Assembly: GCA_030435675.1 (NCBI GenBank)
Contig: CM059623.1
Span: 15,708,205 to 15,772,204, forward strand
Reading direction: 5' to 3'
Source of the DNA: Steinernema hermaphroditum
Lineage: Eukaryota > Nematoda > Chromadorea > Rhabditida > Steinernematidae
DNA length: 64,000 bases
The translations under genes and the position numbers were made by a program. Shown one piece after another: positions 14,201 to 25,406 of this stretch (its first letter is position 1; the number at the start of each line of letters is the position of its first letter). A model generated the notes under the pieces. It ran no database searches. It was not told the origin of the DNA and worked only from the letters and a program-made list of their open reading frames with translations.

Positions 14201-14370
14201 AAGACATAGCCCTAAGAAGATCATCAACTCACCGTCGTCTTTGAAGGAAACGGACTCGTTAGAGCTGTTGAAGAAGGCATACTTGTGGTGTACATTGAAG
14301 ATGTTACGGTAAGTTGTGCATTAGCAGCAGAAATAAGAAGGAAATAGCATATCCGCGCAAGAAAGCCCAT
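8251..14370 (-). CDS. Receptor-type guanylyl cyclase (gcy family), 21 exons, 1098 aa
   Basis: Converts GTP to cGMP, typically at sensory-neuron cilia in nematodes. Exons (minus): 14370-14233, 14190-13805, 13757-13646, 12916-12799, 12752-12600, 12553-12539, 12491-12406, 11993-11880, 11837-11702, 11656-11586, 11540-11529, 11136-10940, 10892-10814, 10768-10403, 10360-10216, 10173-10024, 9982-9900, 9861-9767, 9183-8919, 8871-8437, 8391-8251. All phases agree, 3297 nt. The start is a Met directly after an in-frame stop, opening a signal peptide ([19 protein letters not shown]). Then come a ligand-binding domain to about residue 470, a membrane helix at about 488-513, and a kinase-homology domain to about 815 with HGN in place of HRD, so probably not catalytic. 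A coiled hinge (NLMDHVF) leads to the cyclase domain, which keeps metal-binding Asp ([16 protein letters not shown]), the guanine-specifying Glu and Cys ([15 protein letters not shown]) and the Asn/Arg pair (NTASR). It appears intact. Which gcy paralogue it is cannot be told. Confidence 0.93.
11137..11528 (-). repeat. Intron 11 of the cyclase gene: imperfect hairpin plus a copied piece of exon 10
   Basis: This intron, far longer than its roughly 45-nt neighbours, contains two long imperfect inverted arms (about 11270-11378 against 11417-11510), seen for example as ACTTGGCTCTGGAGCC against the complement of GGCTCCGGAACCAAGT. Positions 11221-11253 repeat exactly 33 bases of the exon 10 splice-acceptor region at 11641-11673. 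It looks like a foldback element that carries, or created, a duplicated acceptor. Confidence 0.6.
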
Positions 14371-14974
14371 CTAGAATGTTGAAAATGAGGAATGAGATGA
14401 GGCATGCTGCAAATGGAACCTTGCAGGATTTCTTGATATGCTATTATTCACATATTAAAGCAAAAGGCGGAAGAAAAGGCACATGTTGTTTTTCTGATTT
14501 GAATAAGACACAACGCAGGCACAGATTGATGGAAGAAGAAGCCCCGGAGAAAGGAAGTATTGCTATTGGCTTGGAATCACCGTTTTTAATCTCTGAGACC
14601 AAGACTTCATTTTGCAAATAAAAAAAGTAAAATAAACCATGACTTTATGCCACTTAACGTTTTTTACTATGGCCACAGGGGCTGTGTGAGAGGCGAGAGT
14701 CAAGACCCGAGATTCGATAGTCGATAGTCTCGGGTGGGAATTTTTACCACCCTACCCGTGTCGAGATTCCACTTCGCAGATCAGATTAAACTCTTTCAAA
14801 AAGCATTCTAAACAATATCTGGTCGTCGCTTCTGAACTTTTCCCGAGGACTTAACACCATAACACTCCCAATACATGTAACATAACAAAATAATGTGTTT
14901 TTAGTTCACCGCAAAAAAATTATAATGTACTACACATTCGTGCTTAACAACACAATAAACAAATCCGTTTTTCT
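14371..14974. other. Upstream region of the cyclase gene
   Basis: Contains GAAGCC on the plus strand near 14536, about 170 bp before the cyclase start. GAAGCC/GAAACC-type sites are bound by the CHE-1 factor of ASE neurons in C. elegans, where many gcy genes are expressed. One short match may be chance. Confidence 0.25.
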
Positions 14975-16150
14975 TCAGACGTTTAAACTTCTGCCCGTAA
15001 TCGTAGCCACTTGTACAACTGTCGTCTTAGCTTTGCATTTGAAGAGGCTGAGGAATTCGCGAGCGCGCTGGATCGCAGCATCGCGAATCGTTTTGTTCAT
15101 TGAGAGATAGGCATACCCCGTTCCACCTGAACGTCTCTTATAAGTGGGCAGCGACGTAGAGGCGATTTACCGTGGGCCAACTGCCAGGCCAGATTCGCGG
15201 CGTAGCACATGGCCACTGATGGATTCTGGATGTTCTGGACGATGATGCAGAAGATGTCCGCTCCCATGGCGAAGCCGCAGATGGCGCCACACATGGCTGC
15301 AGAGTGGATGACCGCCTGAAAGTGTGATGTAAAACGATTTTCAATCGTTATTGGCTGCAGCTTAGTTTTTTAAAAGTCAACTTTTGGCGAACTAAACCTC
15401 CAATATCCCGCTATCACATGTCTCCATTATGACCTTTGATTGCACCTTGTCCTTAGTTGACATGGTCAGTAGTCGAATGACGACAGCTGCGTAGAGGAGT
15501 AGCAACATCGCAAACGTTCCAATATTTATGAACATGTGCCTGTAGTTTCTCTAGAAACGATCTGTCAGAACAAGAACTAGATTACGGTAACTCACAGTTC
15601 CAGCAGGGAGCAACTCGAACCTCCATCCACCAATCGACGAGTCGTAGTGGTAGAATAGCTCCCCGTCGAAGGGGATCATCATCTGGAATCCAGCGACCAG
15701 GGCCACTCCAATCCAGTAGAACGTCCTGTGTCCAGCGAAGAGGGCATCCGAGAGGCGCTTCGAACAGAAGCAGATGAGACGATCTATGGCGAGAAGGATG
15801 TTCGACGCGCAGTAGACCACCCAGAGGGCCAGGGTCACCGATCCTACTGTCAGCATGCTGGGGGTGTTCTGGTAGGTCGAGTCGAATATCGAGTAGAATC
15901 CGGCGAAAAAGCAGCAAGCGGCGATGTTGAGGATGTCAAGGAGGGAAATGAAACACATGAGCTTGTAGGATGATTGGTGGAAGAGTGGGGGTCTAATGAG
16001 TACCGAGAAGCAGATGATTCCCGGTAGGACATAGATGCACCCGAGAGTGAGATAAATGAGGCCAATGGAGTTGTCGCTCCACATGTCTACTCTAAGTGAG
16101 CGTCTGTTCGAATACTGAAACAAAGAAAACATATAGAATAGTGGAAACAT
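14975..16150 (-). CDS. srt-type chemoreceptor, copy A, 4 exons, 322 aa
   Basis: A seven-helix G-protein-coupled receptor resembling nematode serpentine receptor class T (Pfam 7TM_GPCR_Srt), expected in chemosensory neurons. Exons (minus): 16150-15596, 15550-15434, 15315-15171 and 15126-14975, phases 0, 0, 1, total 969 nt. Helices can be read in order: LIYLTLGCIYVLPGIICFSV, LMCFISLLDILNIAACCFF, LALWVVYCASNILLAIDRL, FYWIGVALVAGFQMM, FAMLLLLYAAVVIRLL, AAMCGAICGFAMGADIFCII and the AANLAWQLAHGGTGYAYL region, then the terminal motif MNKTIR. The tryptophan motif GGWRFELLPAGT precedes helix 5. The start (MFPLFYMF) is uncertain: an alternative acceptor at 16114 or the later Met of MWSDN could apply. 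Copies B and C follow in tandem on the same strand. Confidence 0.88.
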
Positions 16151-16442
16151 GGTATTAGACCGCCCCTTTTTTCTCAACGTTTTTGTTCGCAAGTTCTAAT
16201 TAACACAGAGAAATGTTGAAAATACAGAACGAAAGAGAGTCTTATACTGATTTAGGACAATGAGAGACAGGCACCGAAGATCGGACTGCTTCCGAGTCGG
16301 CAATGAACAGCCCCTTACGCATACAACGAAGCAGATGTAATAGTTGGTCATTACCTGGGGGGTGTGATCGGTTGTCCATGTGTACTCTTTTTAATGGAAA
16401 GACTCTTAGAAATATCTGAAATATTAGAGAGCCATCTGCAGT

Positions 16443-16570
16443 TCAGCTGGCGGTGTAGAGCTCGCGATTACAGCGATGGCGGTGCAGCTGGCCGGGCGGT
16501 GCCAAAGACCTTTTTGGTGAGACGGTAGAACTACGGCGCCCTGGCGTTCCAGGCCTTTTGGGAACCGGAG
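16443..16570 (-). pseudogene. Dispersed coding fragment with KRPGTP...RSST, copy 1
   Basis: Minus-strand translation gives PVPKRPGTPGRRSSTVSPKR followed by LAPPGQLHRHR. It matches the fragment at 20.7 kb closely in protein and DNA. No complete gene surrounds it. The source family is unknown. Confidence 0.4.
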
Positions 16571-17599
16571 CGATCACTGCGGTGTGTTGCTTAAATTCTT
16601 TGATTTGCCTCTCAAGCCACAAACATTCCAAATGTTCTGGATTAGAGTTGTCATCGGATCGATCCCGAAAATCCGCATTGCGGACAGTAGTCGGATTTAA
16701 AATTTTCGAGTGAATTAGCTTCGCCACAATGTCAAGGTGTACAGTCAAAAAATTTGACCGAATAACGAACAAGTCCATTGAAAATGTTCGCGTTTGGCCG
16801 CTAATTGGACCTTGTTTTGCTGTTCGGACTAATCGCGCCGTCGGAGCGAATCCAGCGCACTTGAATGCTTCTCGATCGGACTTCAAAATTGGTCCGTTCT
16901 GCAACGAAATGCTGATTTTGGGTTCAACCCGACGACAACTCTATTCTGGATCAAATGCTGGTCACTCCTTGTGCGATACAAGTCCAGAACAATACTGTCC
17001 GTCCTATTACAGCTCACGTCACGTCTGATTAGATATGTAGCGTCACGATTGTGTGGGTCTGCTTTCCAATGAAAGGCTAGCAAATATTTGTTAACAATTA
17101 TAAAGTCCCCTGTACAAATGACCGGATTTTGAGGACAACTTCGGCGACTAGTTCATTTATGGCATACATCATCTGTCTGATGAATGTATATGACTGAATG
17201 GAGCGCAATTGTTTTCTGCTCAGCCAATATTTATCGATTACGCCAAGAAGTACAACAGCTCCGCTGAAAACATAACTACAAATTTGTCGCAAACAATGTG
17301 TCTCTTTCCTTTTCATTAAGGTATATTCTATTTTTGGATCGAATAACATCAAGCAATTAGGATTTTGTGGGAAGCTTGTTAGAAATCGAAAATATCGTTT
17401 GTGGTCACGAAAACTTAGGTATTTTGTACGGATATCTCTGTTCCTAAAACGGGTCAGGTGGTGGTCATAAGAAAGAACTAAACGAAAGCTGTATAAGCAT
17501 TGAAGGGATCCCAAAAAAGGATTGAGGGACTAAGCACAGTGGCGTTACGGGTGGTCGAGGGCATCTTTATTGAAAATGCTCCTTCAACTCTTTTTGCAA

Positions 17600-17745
17600 G
17601 AAGTGGCCAACGGCTGAGCCGTATATCCGTATCTATCAACCGTTCAACCGGTTGGCCAGCCTACTCGGCCGATCCGTCAACTGGACCGGTTGAATGGCTA
17701 GGCGATCTGATCCGATTCAATCCTTTTGTGCCCATCTCTAAACCA
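17600..17745. repeat. CCGATC/GGTTGA-word minisatellite, copy 1
   Basis: Self-complementary words such as CAACCGGTTGG and CCGATCCGTCAACTGG recur. The right edge (gattcaatccttttgtgcccatct) matches the edge of a second cluster at 43.58-43.71 kb. Confidence 0.45.
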
Positions 17746-17828
17746 CATACGGAGAGTTGGTGAGGAGTGCGCTCTTCTTACAGCTTTGTTCGGATTTATT
17801 CGTTTCCCATACACTACACACATATCGT

Positions 17829-19015
17829 TCAAGCATGTACACTTCTATTCACACTAACCGTTGCTACATGCACCACATTCGTCTTAGTTTTGCATTTGAA
17901 GAGGTTGAAGAATTCGCGAGCGCGCTGGATCGCAGCATCGCGAATTGTTTTGTTCATTGAGAGATAGGCATACCCCGTTCCACCTGAACGTCTCTTATAA
18001 GTGGGCAGCGACGTAGAGGCGATTTACCGTGGGCCAACTGCCAGGCCAGATTCGCGGCGTAGCACATGGCCACTGATGGATTCTGGATGTTCTGAACGAT
18101 GATGCAGAAAATGTCCGCTCCCATGGCGAAGCAGCAGATGGCGCCACACATGGCTGCAGAGTGGATGACCGCCTGAAACTGAGAAATGAACGATTTTCAA
18201 CCGATATTGGCTGCAGCTTAGAAACAAAAGGTTTTTAAATGTCAACTTTTGGCGAATTTGACCTACAATATCCCGCTATCACATGTCCCCATTATGACCT
18301 TTGATTGCACCTTGTCCTTAGTTGACATGGTCAGTAGTCGAATGACGACCGCAGCGTAGAGGAGTAGCAACATCGCAAACGTTCCAATATTGATGAACAT
18401 GTGTCTGTAGTTCCTCTAGAGACGATCTGTCAGAACAAGAACTAGATTACGGTAACTCACAGTTCCAGCAGGGAGCAACTCGAACCTCCATCCACCAATC
18501 GACGAGTCGTAGTGGTAGAATAGCTCCCCATCGAAGGGGATCATCATCTGGAATCCGGCGACCAGGGCTACTCCAATCCAATAGAACGTCCTGTGTCCAG
18601 CGAAGAGGGCATCCGAGAGGCGCTTCGAACAGAAGCAGATGAGACGATCTATGGCGAGAAGGATGTTCGACGCGCAGTAGACCACCCAGAGGGCCAGGGT
18701 CACCGATCCTACTGTCAGCATGCTGGGGGTGTTCTGGTAGGTCGAGTCGAATATCGAGTAGAATCCGGCGAAAAAGCAGCAAGCGGCGATGTTGAGGATG
18801 TCAAGGAGGGAAATGAAACACATGAGCTTGTAGGATGATTGGTGGAAGAGTGGGGGTCTAATGAGTACCGAGAAGCAGATGATTCCCGGTAGGACATAGA
18901 TGCACCCGAGAGTGAGATAAATGAGGCCAATGGAGTTGTCGCTCCACATGTCTACTCTAAGTGAGCGTCTGTTCGAATACTGAAACAAAGAAAACATATA
19001 GAATAGTGGAAACAT
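17829..19015 (-). CDS. srt-type chemoreceptor, copy B, 4 exons, 323 aa
   Basis: Near-identical tandem duplicate of copy A. Exons (minus): 19015-18461, 18415-18299, 18172-18028 and 17983-17829, phases 0, 0, 1, total 972 nt. Exon 1 and its first intron are almost the same base for base as in copy A. Exon 3 differs by GAICCFAMG in place of GAICGFAMG. The last ~25 codons after LFKCK differ from A and C, ending NRSVHA. Homology with A stops at about 19053, exactly where a Tc1/mariner-type 3' end begins, so the upstream region is not shared. The start codon carries the same uncertainty as in A. Predicted role is ligand detection in sensory neurons, by family only. Confidence 0.87.
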
Positions 19016-19055
19016 GGTATTAGACCGCCCCTTTTTCTCAACGTTTTTGTTCGCT

Positions 19056-19291
19056 CTGGAGAAGGCCTGGGAAGAAATCACCCCAGAAATGATCGCGGCC
19101 ATTTTGAAGAATTTCCGGAAACGTTTGGACGCTTGCATTGCCGCAGAAGGAAGTCATTTTGAATGCGATTGATTGTATCTTGTTTAGAATTTTCTGCGCT
19201 TTCAAATGGTATATAAAACGGGTCGTTTGATGCATAAAAGGGATAGTTGTGGCTATTTTTACCACTTACAGTATTTATGGTACACCCTGTA
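19056..19291 (+). mobile_element. 3' end of a Tc1/mariner-type transposon
   Basis: On the plus strand, 19056-19172 encodes the end of a Tc1/mariner-type transposase: residues beginning LEKAWEEITPEMIAAILKNF, then a RLDACI motif and HFECD followed by a stop. About 115 bases of 3' flank follow, ending in ...ATGGTACACCCTG at 19289 and a TA target dinucleotide. Only about 38 codons of the transposase remain; the 5' part is replaced by receptor copy B sequence. It is non-autonomous and truncated. Confidence 0.8.
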
Positions 19292-19432
19292 GATGCACCC
19301 GAGAGTGAGATAAATGAATCCAATCGACGTGTCGTCCCACAGGGTGAGCGAAATGAGCGTCTGTTTGAGTAATGAGACAAAGCAAGCGTATAATGAAGCG
19401 GAAAAAAAAACTATTATTACAGCACCACCCAT
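19289..19432 (-). pseudogene. srt receptor copy D: 5' fragment cut by a transposon
   Basis: Reading minus from 19432, MGGAVIIVFFSASLYACFVS and then SLTLWDDTSIGFIYLTLGCIY match the first ~50 residues of copy C, and about 30 bases before the Met also match C. Homology stops inside the helix 1 coding region at a TA dinucleotide (19290-19291). The next bases are the inverted repeat end of a Tc1/mariner-like element. The rest of the receptor is missing, so this is a relic. Confidence 0.8.
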
Positions 19433-20648
19433 TGTCAGCTTGTGTTTTTGTTCCCAAGTGTTGTTGACGAATACAGAGAAGTGGCTAACGTGTACAATGG
19501 CTGAGCTGAAAGATTGTGCTAAAGAGTTAAGGACCGAGGTCGAAGATCGCCTTGTTTCCTTTTCAATAATATATAATCCTACGCATAATGGAGCAGATGG
19601 AAATGTCATTTCGTTTGATGTGTCAGAGTTCGGGCAGGTTGTTCGCTGCCAGTGTCTAGTTGAGTTTGCTTCAGTCGAGCGCGCGCTTGTAGGCCGCTGG
19701 TGAGAAAGGTTTTTGCCAATCGCCAACAACTTAACAGTAGCGAACACTTAAATTCAATGCCATTCGATCGGCATCGGAGGAAATCAGCAGTTCCTCTCAA
19801 GTTGATCGCATGCCGAAGGGACTCTTTTACGTCCCAGTGATACCATTGTTTGTTGCTATTTAAGTGCTTAGCACAGTCTGATCTTTATCATTCTGCAACA
19901 CTTGCAGGCGTGTCTGTTCAGAATGATTGCATCTTATCTCGTAGAAGAGTTGTCGCAATTTTTTAAGGATAGGAACAGTTGCTCTTTCACATGCTGGTAT
20001 CAAAATATCGTTGAAGGTTTTCTTAAAACCGTTAAAGCACAGACTGGTTCTATCGAGAGATGTTATCCGAGTTTCGAAACTCGGAAAACATCGAAAATTT
20101 CTCACTTGCCACTGTATTATTTACGGCGTCTCCGGGCCGCCAACCACGCTACATCGTATAATATGAATCCCCGCTGGAGCCCTTTAATGTCTCGGATGTC
20201 TAGGTGGTTTGCAGGGGACAGTAAAAATCCGCTAAAAATGGTGGATTTGACTCATGTTGAGGTGTCGGTCCCTCTCTGAGCGTGCGGATGGTCTGACGAC
20301 AAACCTTGTGACAGTTGTGAGTCCCCCAGCTTCCAGAGGGAATTTGGACACCGGAAGGCGTAGTCCCACAACCACTGACAACAAGATGTCCGACGCCAGG
20401 AATCCGGCTGCGTGGGATGTCATTCGGAAGGTCGGCGACGCTCTGAGGAATAAAAAAACTGTCAAATAAAAAGACCGCCAAATAAAGACTGCCAAATTGA
20501 AGAGCGCCAAAAAGGTAGTAAGCAACAAATTTATATTAATAAACAAGTGAATAGCAAAGTTCTCTCATGGCCTGCATTGCGTAGTTGTGCTCGGACACAA
20601 TCACAAAGTGGTGCACACGGTGGAGTACCGTGGAAAAGTGGGAACCAT

Positions 20649-20790
20649 CATTGTTTTACTTGGCGACGCAGTTGCAAATAGTACTTCCCGTGACGGTGTA
20701 TCTGGTCGGGCGGTGGTGATGGCCTCCTTGGTGGAGCAGTAGAACTACGCTTTGATGGTGTTCCAGGCCTTTTGGGAGCCGGGTCGATCG
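20649..20790 (-). pseudogene. Dispersed coding fragment with KRPGTP...RSST, copy 2
   Basis: Minus-strand frame DPAPKRPGTPSKRSSTAPPR, then RPSPPPDQIHRHGKYYLQL and a stop. This copy has the longest clean frame of the three. It is Pro/Arg/Ser-rich, as in a disordered C-terminus. Confidence 0.4.
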
Positions 20791-21435
20791 TCGGCCAAGA
20801 ACAACCCTTAAAGAACCACCGACACAAATAAAAGTTTGGTTTACTTGAGCCATAGCTAAAGGAAAATAACCGGACAATGCGATGGAAAGTATTACTGCAG
20901 CGTAAGTGTTTACAGCACCTGCCTCATTTATTATAAAGTCCAGTCTATGGTTTGAAATTATTGCATATTATTGGTACTACTTCCACGGTAGTTAGTTTAC
21001 GAGTAAGCTTGTATGCGCGAGCATCGGAGTGACTAAATCTTGTAGAAGCGTAACGGTGGAGCATTGCGGATGGAGTGGGATCCCAAGCATGATGAGCATA
21101 AACACATATGTAAACCAGTTAGCGCTTTTCGTCAAGAATACGAAGCTAAAATCGGGTTATTCCATAGGGTTCTGGTATGGCGCTACTCGGTTTCGGACGT
21201 TCATGAGTCCAGTAAGGTTTCAGTATGTAAGTTAGGAAAATATTCTTCATTTGTCACGGTCTAATTCGTAGTTACTGACTCGTTGCACTGGGGTCGATAC
21301 AAATGAAGGTTTTACTTTTCTTTTATCCATCAAGCACTCTCACGTCACATACAAATATATTCTATCTATATATAGATTGTTCGTTTTGTACACTCACTTA
21401 AATACTGTCACATGTATAAAACAGTTTACTTTTAT

Positions 21436-22909
21436 TCAAGCGTTCAAACTTCTGCTTGCAATCGTCTGCACTTGCACCACTTTCGTTTTGCTGCATTTGA
21501 AGAGGTTGAAGAATTCGCGAGCGCGCTGGATCGCCGCTTCTCGAATCGTTTTGTTCATTGAGAGATAGGCATACCCCGTTCCACCTGAACGTCTCTTATA
21601 AGTGGGCAGCGACGTAGAGGCGATTTACCGTGGGCCAACTGCCAGGCCAGATTCGCGGCGTAGCACATGGCCACTGACGGATTCTGGATGTTCTGAACGA
21701 TGATGCAGAAGATGTCCGCTCCCATAGCGAAGCCGCAGATGGCGCCACACATGGCTGCAGAGTGGATGACTGCCTGAAAGTGTGAAGTTGAACGACTTAG
21801 AACCGTTCTTGACTCGAGGTTCAAATCAGAAAAGTACAAAGATTTTGTCCACAAATCAAACCTAACCTAACACCCTGACCAAACAGAAATATAGGCTGAT
21901 AACAAACTTCTCTGTGGCATGACTCAGCATGGGTAACCTTCGATGCATCGCTAATTGCTATTCTCCCATGTCCGTTTACGCTAGGACTGTCAACATTCTC
22001 ACGTCTTTTGTAGTAATTTTTGGTTGCCCTTTGACTGAACCACTTGACTTTGCATAAAATGTATCGTATAAAATGCACACCAAATATCATGTGAGGCTTG
22101 TTTTGTCTGTTAATCTTCGCCCACATCGTTTTCCAAGAAGTGCGCACACAATTGTCGTTTTCTAACGTATGCATTACAACCTTTGATTGCACCTTGTCCT
22201 GAGTCGACATGGTCAAGAGCCGAATTACGACCGCAGCGTAGAGAAGTAGCAACATCGCGAACGTTCCAATATTGATGAACATGTGTCTGTAGTTCCTCTA
22301 GGGTCCGTCTGTCAGAACAAGGACTAGATTACGGTAACTCACAGTTCCAGCCGGGAGAAATTCGAACCTCCATCCACCAATCGACGAGTCGTAGTGGTAG
22401 AATAGCTCCCCATCGAAGGGGATTATCATCTGGAATCCGGCGACCAGGGCCACTCCAATCCAGTAGAACGTCCTGTGTCCAGCGAAGAGGGCGTCCGAGA
22501 GGCGCTTCGAACAGAAGCAGATGAGACGATCTATGGCGAGAAGGATGTTCGACGCGCAGTAGACCACCCAGAGGGCCAGGGTCACCGATCCTACTGTCAG
22601 CATGCTGGGGGTGTTCTGGTAGGTCGAGTCGAATATCGAGTAGAATCCGGCGAAAAAGCAGCAAGCGGCGATGTTGAGGATGTCAAGGAGGGAGATGAAA
22701 CACATGAGCTTGTAGGATGATTGGTGGAAGAGTGGGGGTCTAATGAGCACCGAGAAGCAGATGATTCCCGGTAGGACATAGATGCACCCGAAGGCGAGGT
22801 AGATGAAGCCAATAGAGGTTTCGCTCCACATCGTGAGTGGAGTGAATGCCTTCTTTGAGACTGAGACAACGGAGCCGCCGACGAAGAATGTTAATATGGC
22901 GCCTCCCAT
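21436..22909 (-). CDS. srt-type chemoreceptor, copy C, 4 exons, 325 aa
   Basis: Third tandem member. Exons (minus): 22909-22343, 22297-22181, 21773-21629 and 21584-21436, phases 0, 0, 1, total 978 nt. The start Met follows an in-frame TAG, so this start is better supported than in A and B. The N-terminus (MGGAILTFFVGGSVVSVSKK) differs from A and B but matches the truncated copy D, suggesting it is the ancestral 5' end. Helices 1-4 are nearly identical to A and B. Intron 2 is about 400 nt, against about 120 nt in A and B, and has unrelated sequence. The C-terminal tail (FKCSKTKVVQVQTIASRS) is divergent. All seven helices and MNKTIR are present. Confidence 0.9.
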
Positions 22910-23539
22910 TTCCTACACCTGTTTTTATTCCCATGTGTGTTTTGATAAAACTATGGAAGTGATTAGCTCGCATAATAGATGAAAGGGGAGGTTCCCAAGG
23001 TCTGACATATAGACTTCAGGCATCGGAGATCTGTCAGCTCGCTATTCAGTTAGGGATAATAATAAGCAAATGTAGCTAAATTGCGCCTTGGGCAGGAGTG
23101 CTTATGGCTACATTGTCCGGCAACGTTTATTAACATGATGATGGGGAAACAGATGGAAGTGGCTAGTGGACAGAGCAGACAGGGTGTTCGTAATCTAGCA
23201 TCAACTAGAATGGTCTACATACTGTCACCAGCTTACAAATTATGTCTGCGATCATGATTGTTTCGTGCCTTCTGGAATCGAAGATGATTGCTGATCGCAC
23301 GCAAAATTACGCATGGCCCAAACCTGTTATCTAACATCAGTGCTGTCAGTTCTCAGCTATAAAGCGAGTGATATTCTCTAGAATAAGTTCAAGAAAACGT
23401 GTAGATGAAAAAGATATTTCGTTTGGGCCTTTGCACCTTTGAAATCTTGGAATTTCGTATGCACTTGGAATCGGAGATCTTTGTTATTCGTTTAATTTTC
23501 GGTGTATTTACTCGCTATGTACACGAGCCAATAGAAGAG

Positions 23540-23785
23540 CTCCAACTCGAACCTTCGTTCGAGAAGGATGTTCGACGTCGACCCAGAAGGATCACGGATC
23601 AGGGTCACGGATCCTAGAGGCGATTTTGAGGATGTCAAGGAGGGAGATGATTTTGATGACTGGTGGAAGAGTCCCTTGTAGGTGCTTCTTCTCATTTGCA
23701 CCTACATCGAAGGCGACTCTTTTCTGCAGCGTAACAGTTTCCAGCGAAAAGGGCATCGGAGAGGTAGCTGTCATTGCCAACGACT
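23540..23785 (-). pseudogene. Scrambled relic of an srt receptor
   Basis: On the minus strand this stretch carries pieces recognisable from the intact copies: SDALFAG, SLLDILKIA (SLLDILNIA in intact genes), the FHQSS region and SNILL. They are out of order (SDALFAG lies upstream of the others) with an internal deletion and no continuous frame. It is a decayed, rearranged copy. Confidence 0.6.
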
Positions 23786-23807
23786 TTACACAACTTTATG
23801 TCATGGA

Positions 23808-23995
23808 TCAAAGGCACTTGACACGAAAAATAGACAACAGCGGATGTTTCGTTACAGCCGGCTTCATCCCTGGCGTGGCGGTGATGTCGAACCAATCGGT
23901 GGTGGCGCTCTTCACTGGGCATCGGCGAAACTCCGGAAAAGGCGACGGATCTTCTACTTCTCGGGGAGTTTGAGGCACAGAGGTGACTTCAGGGC
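23808..23995 (-). pseudogene. Coding-like fragment with PFPEFRR, copy 1
   Basis: Minus-strand frame reading TPREVEDPSPFPEFRRCPVK and then TPGMKPAV. A diverged direct duplicate lies about 0.7 kb downstream. Neither has a complete gene context. Confidence 0.35.
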
Positions 23996-24554
23996 TCCTC
24001 ACTTCAGCGACTTCGTGGTCCGGGGGTTGTGTCTTTGCCAGTGGTGGCGTCCTCAGAGCGTCAGCGACCTTCGGGATGAGTTCTTGCACAAGTCATTGCC
24101 AAATAGTGTTTTTTATGATGTTATCTGATATATTCTGAATTCAATTCGGCGACATGAATGAGTCGGATCCAGTCTAGCCATGCTTGCCGAGACGTCGACC
24201 GTCCTTGTTTGTTACATAGGACACGAAAATAAATGCGGATACAAAGCTTCCTTTGTATGAAGTCCAGTGCAGCCCGTCTAGGGAAACACACTTTCGAACA
24301 TATCCGTGTCGCTGACGCATTTATGTCGCCGGCGTGCATGGGTATAATAGTGTCATTCTTAATGAGTGCTTTTTTATAGCATTTATAGTGTGAATGTGTT
24401 CACAATGACCACAATGGGGCTGGAGTTATTCATAGAACACATGGATTTCATAAAATTATCAAAATATAATATAACTCCAGGACAGTCTGTCACAGAAAAC
24501 TCTTCAGAACTTTACGCAGGATTTGATTCACGATTTCACGATTTTACTTCATGA

Positions 24555-24750
24555 ATCAAAGGCGTTACGCCTTGCATGACACCGATTAATAGACAACAGA
24601 GGATATCACTTGTAGACGGCTTCATTCCTGGCGCGGCGTTGACGTCGAACCGGTCGTAGACGGCGCGCTTCACGGGGCATCTGGGAATCGGCGAAACTCC
24701 GGAAATGGCGGCCGAACTTCTTCTTCTCGGGGCGTTTGAGGAGGCTTCTG
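24555..24750 (-). pseudogene. Coding-like fragment with PFPEFRR, copy 2 (frameshifted)
   Basis: Repeats the 23.8-24.0 kb unit, including its flank (caaaggc...tagacaacag). Minus frame TPREEEVRPPFPEFRRFPD then breaks: an 8-bp insertion near 24690 shifts the frame before the AAPGMKPS part. Confidence 0.35.
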
Positions 24751-25275
24751 CGTCAGAGGAGGATTTGATACTAAGTAAATATTCTCTTAGTCAGCCTCAT
24801 GAAGATCATCCGGGTTTACAAACTACATTGGAGTAGTGCAAATCGTAAATTACCTCCGCTTCCGAAATACTACCATAATCATAGTCTCATGGCTATAAAA
24901 ATTAGGCTAATTCTCAGGATTTTTCACAAGAATCTTTAAATTTTATGTCCGTAGTCGACTCCTAAAACTCGTATACTCTTAAACTGGTAAAAATTGAGTC
25001 TCCACAAAGAGAGCTGTTGAACAGATCCACGAATAGTACTGATTAGTCCATTTACATCTGTTATCTTCTTGAATTAACCGCATTCCGCCATGCAGCAGGT
25101 CTCATAACCACAGTACCATGCAGTGGTCACCGGTCTGTCTATGGTTGCAGCGCACATCAATGGAGTCGAAAAGCGGCAATACGATCAGTTTGCGTGGGCA
25201 TCGGGAAGGATAAGATAACCGATTTTGATTCAAACACTCCCGATTCTATATGATAATACAGTCCTGTACACGTTT

Positions 25276-25406
25276 CTGTGACGTAGCAGTGCAACCAGTG
25301 ATAAAAGCTTGCACGGGAAATCGGAGGCGTTTTACAATCTGATATCGTGTGACCCCGAAATTTACTACGTCACAGATTGTCCTCTGTGATGTTGCAAAGT
25401 AACAAG
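25276..25406. repeat. Palindromic TGACGTAG repeat
   Basis: CTGTGACGTAG and CTACGTCACAG face each other about 100 bp apart. The right flank (tctgtgatgttgcaaagtaac) is the reverse complement of the left flank of the element at 30.77-30.90 kb, so both belong to one family. Confidence 0.5.

Noticed and set aside
15582..15973. Alternative-frame and antisense open frames repeated in all three receptor copies
   Set aside because: They recur only because the DNA under the true receptor exons is nearly identical; they are shadows.
17098..17514. 138-codon open frame on the minus strand
   Set aside because: No recognisable family and no splice context; lies between receptor copies in repeat DNA.
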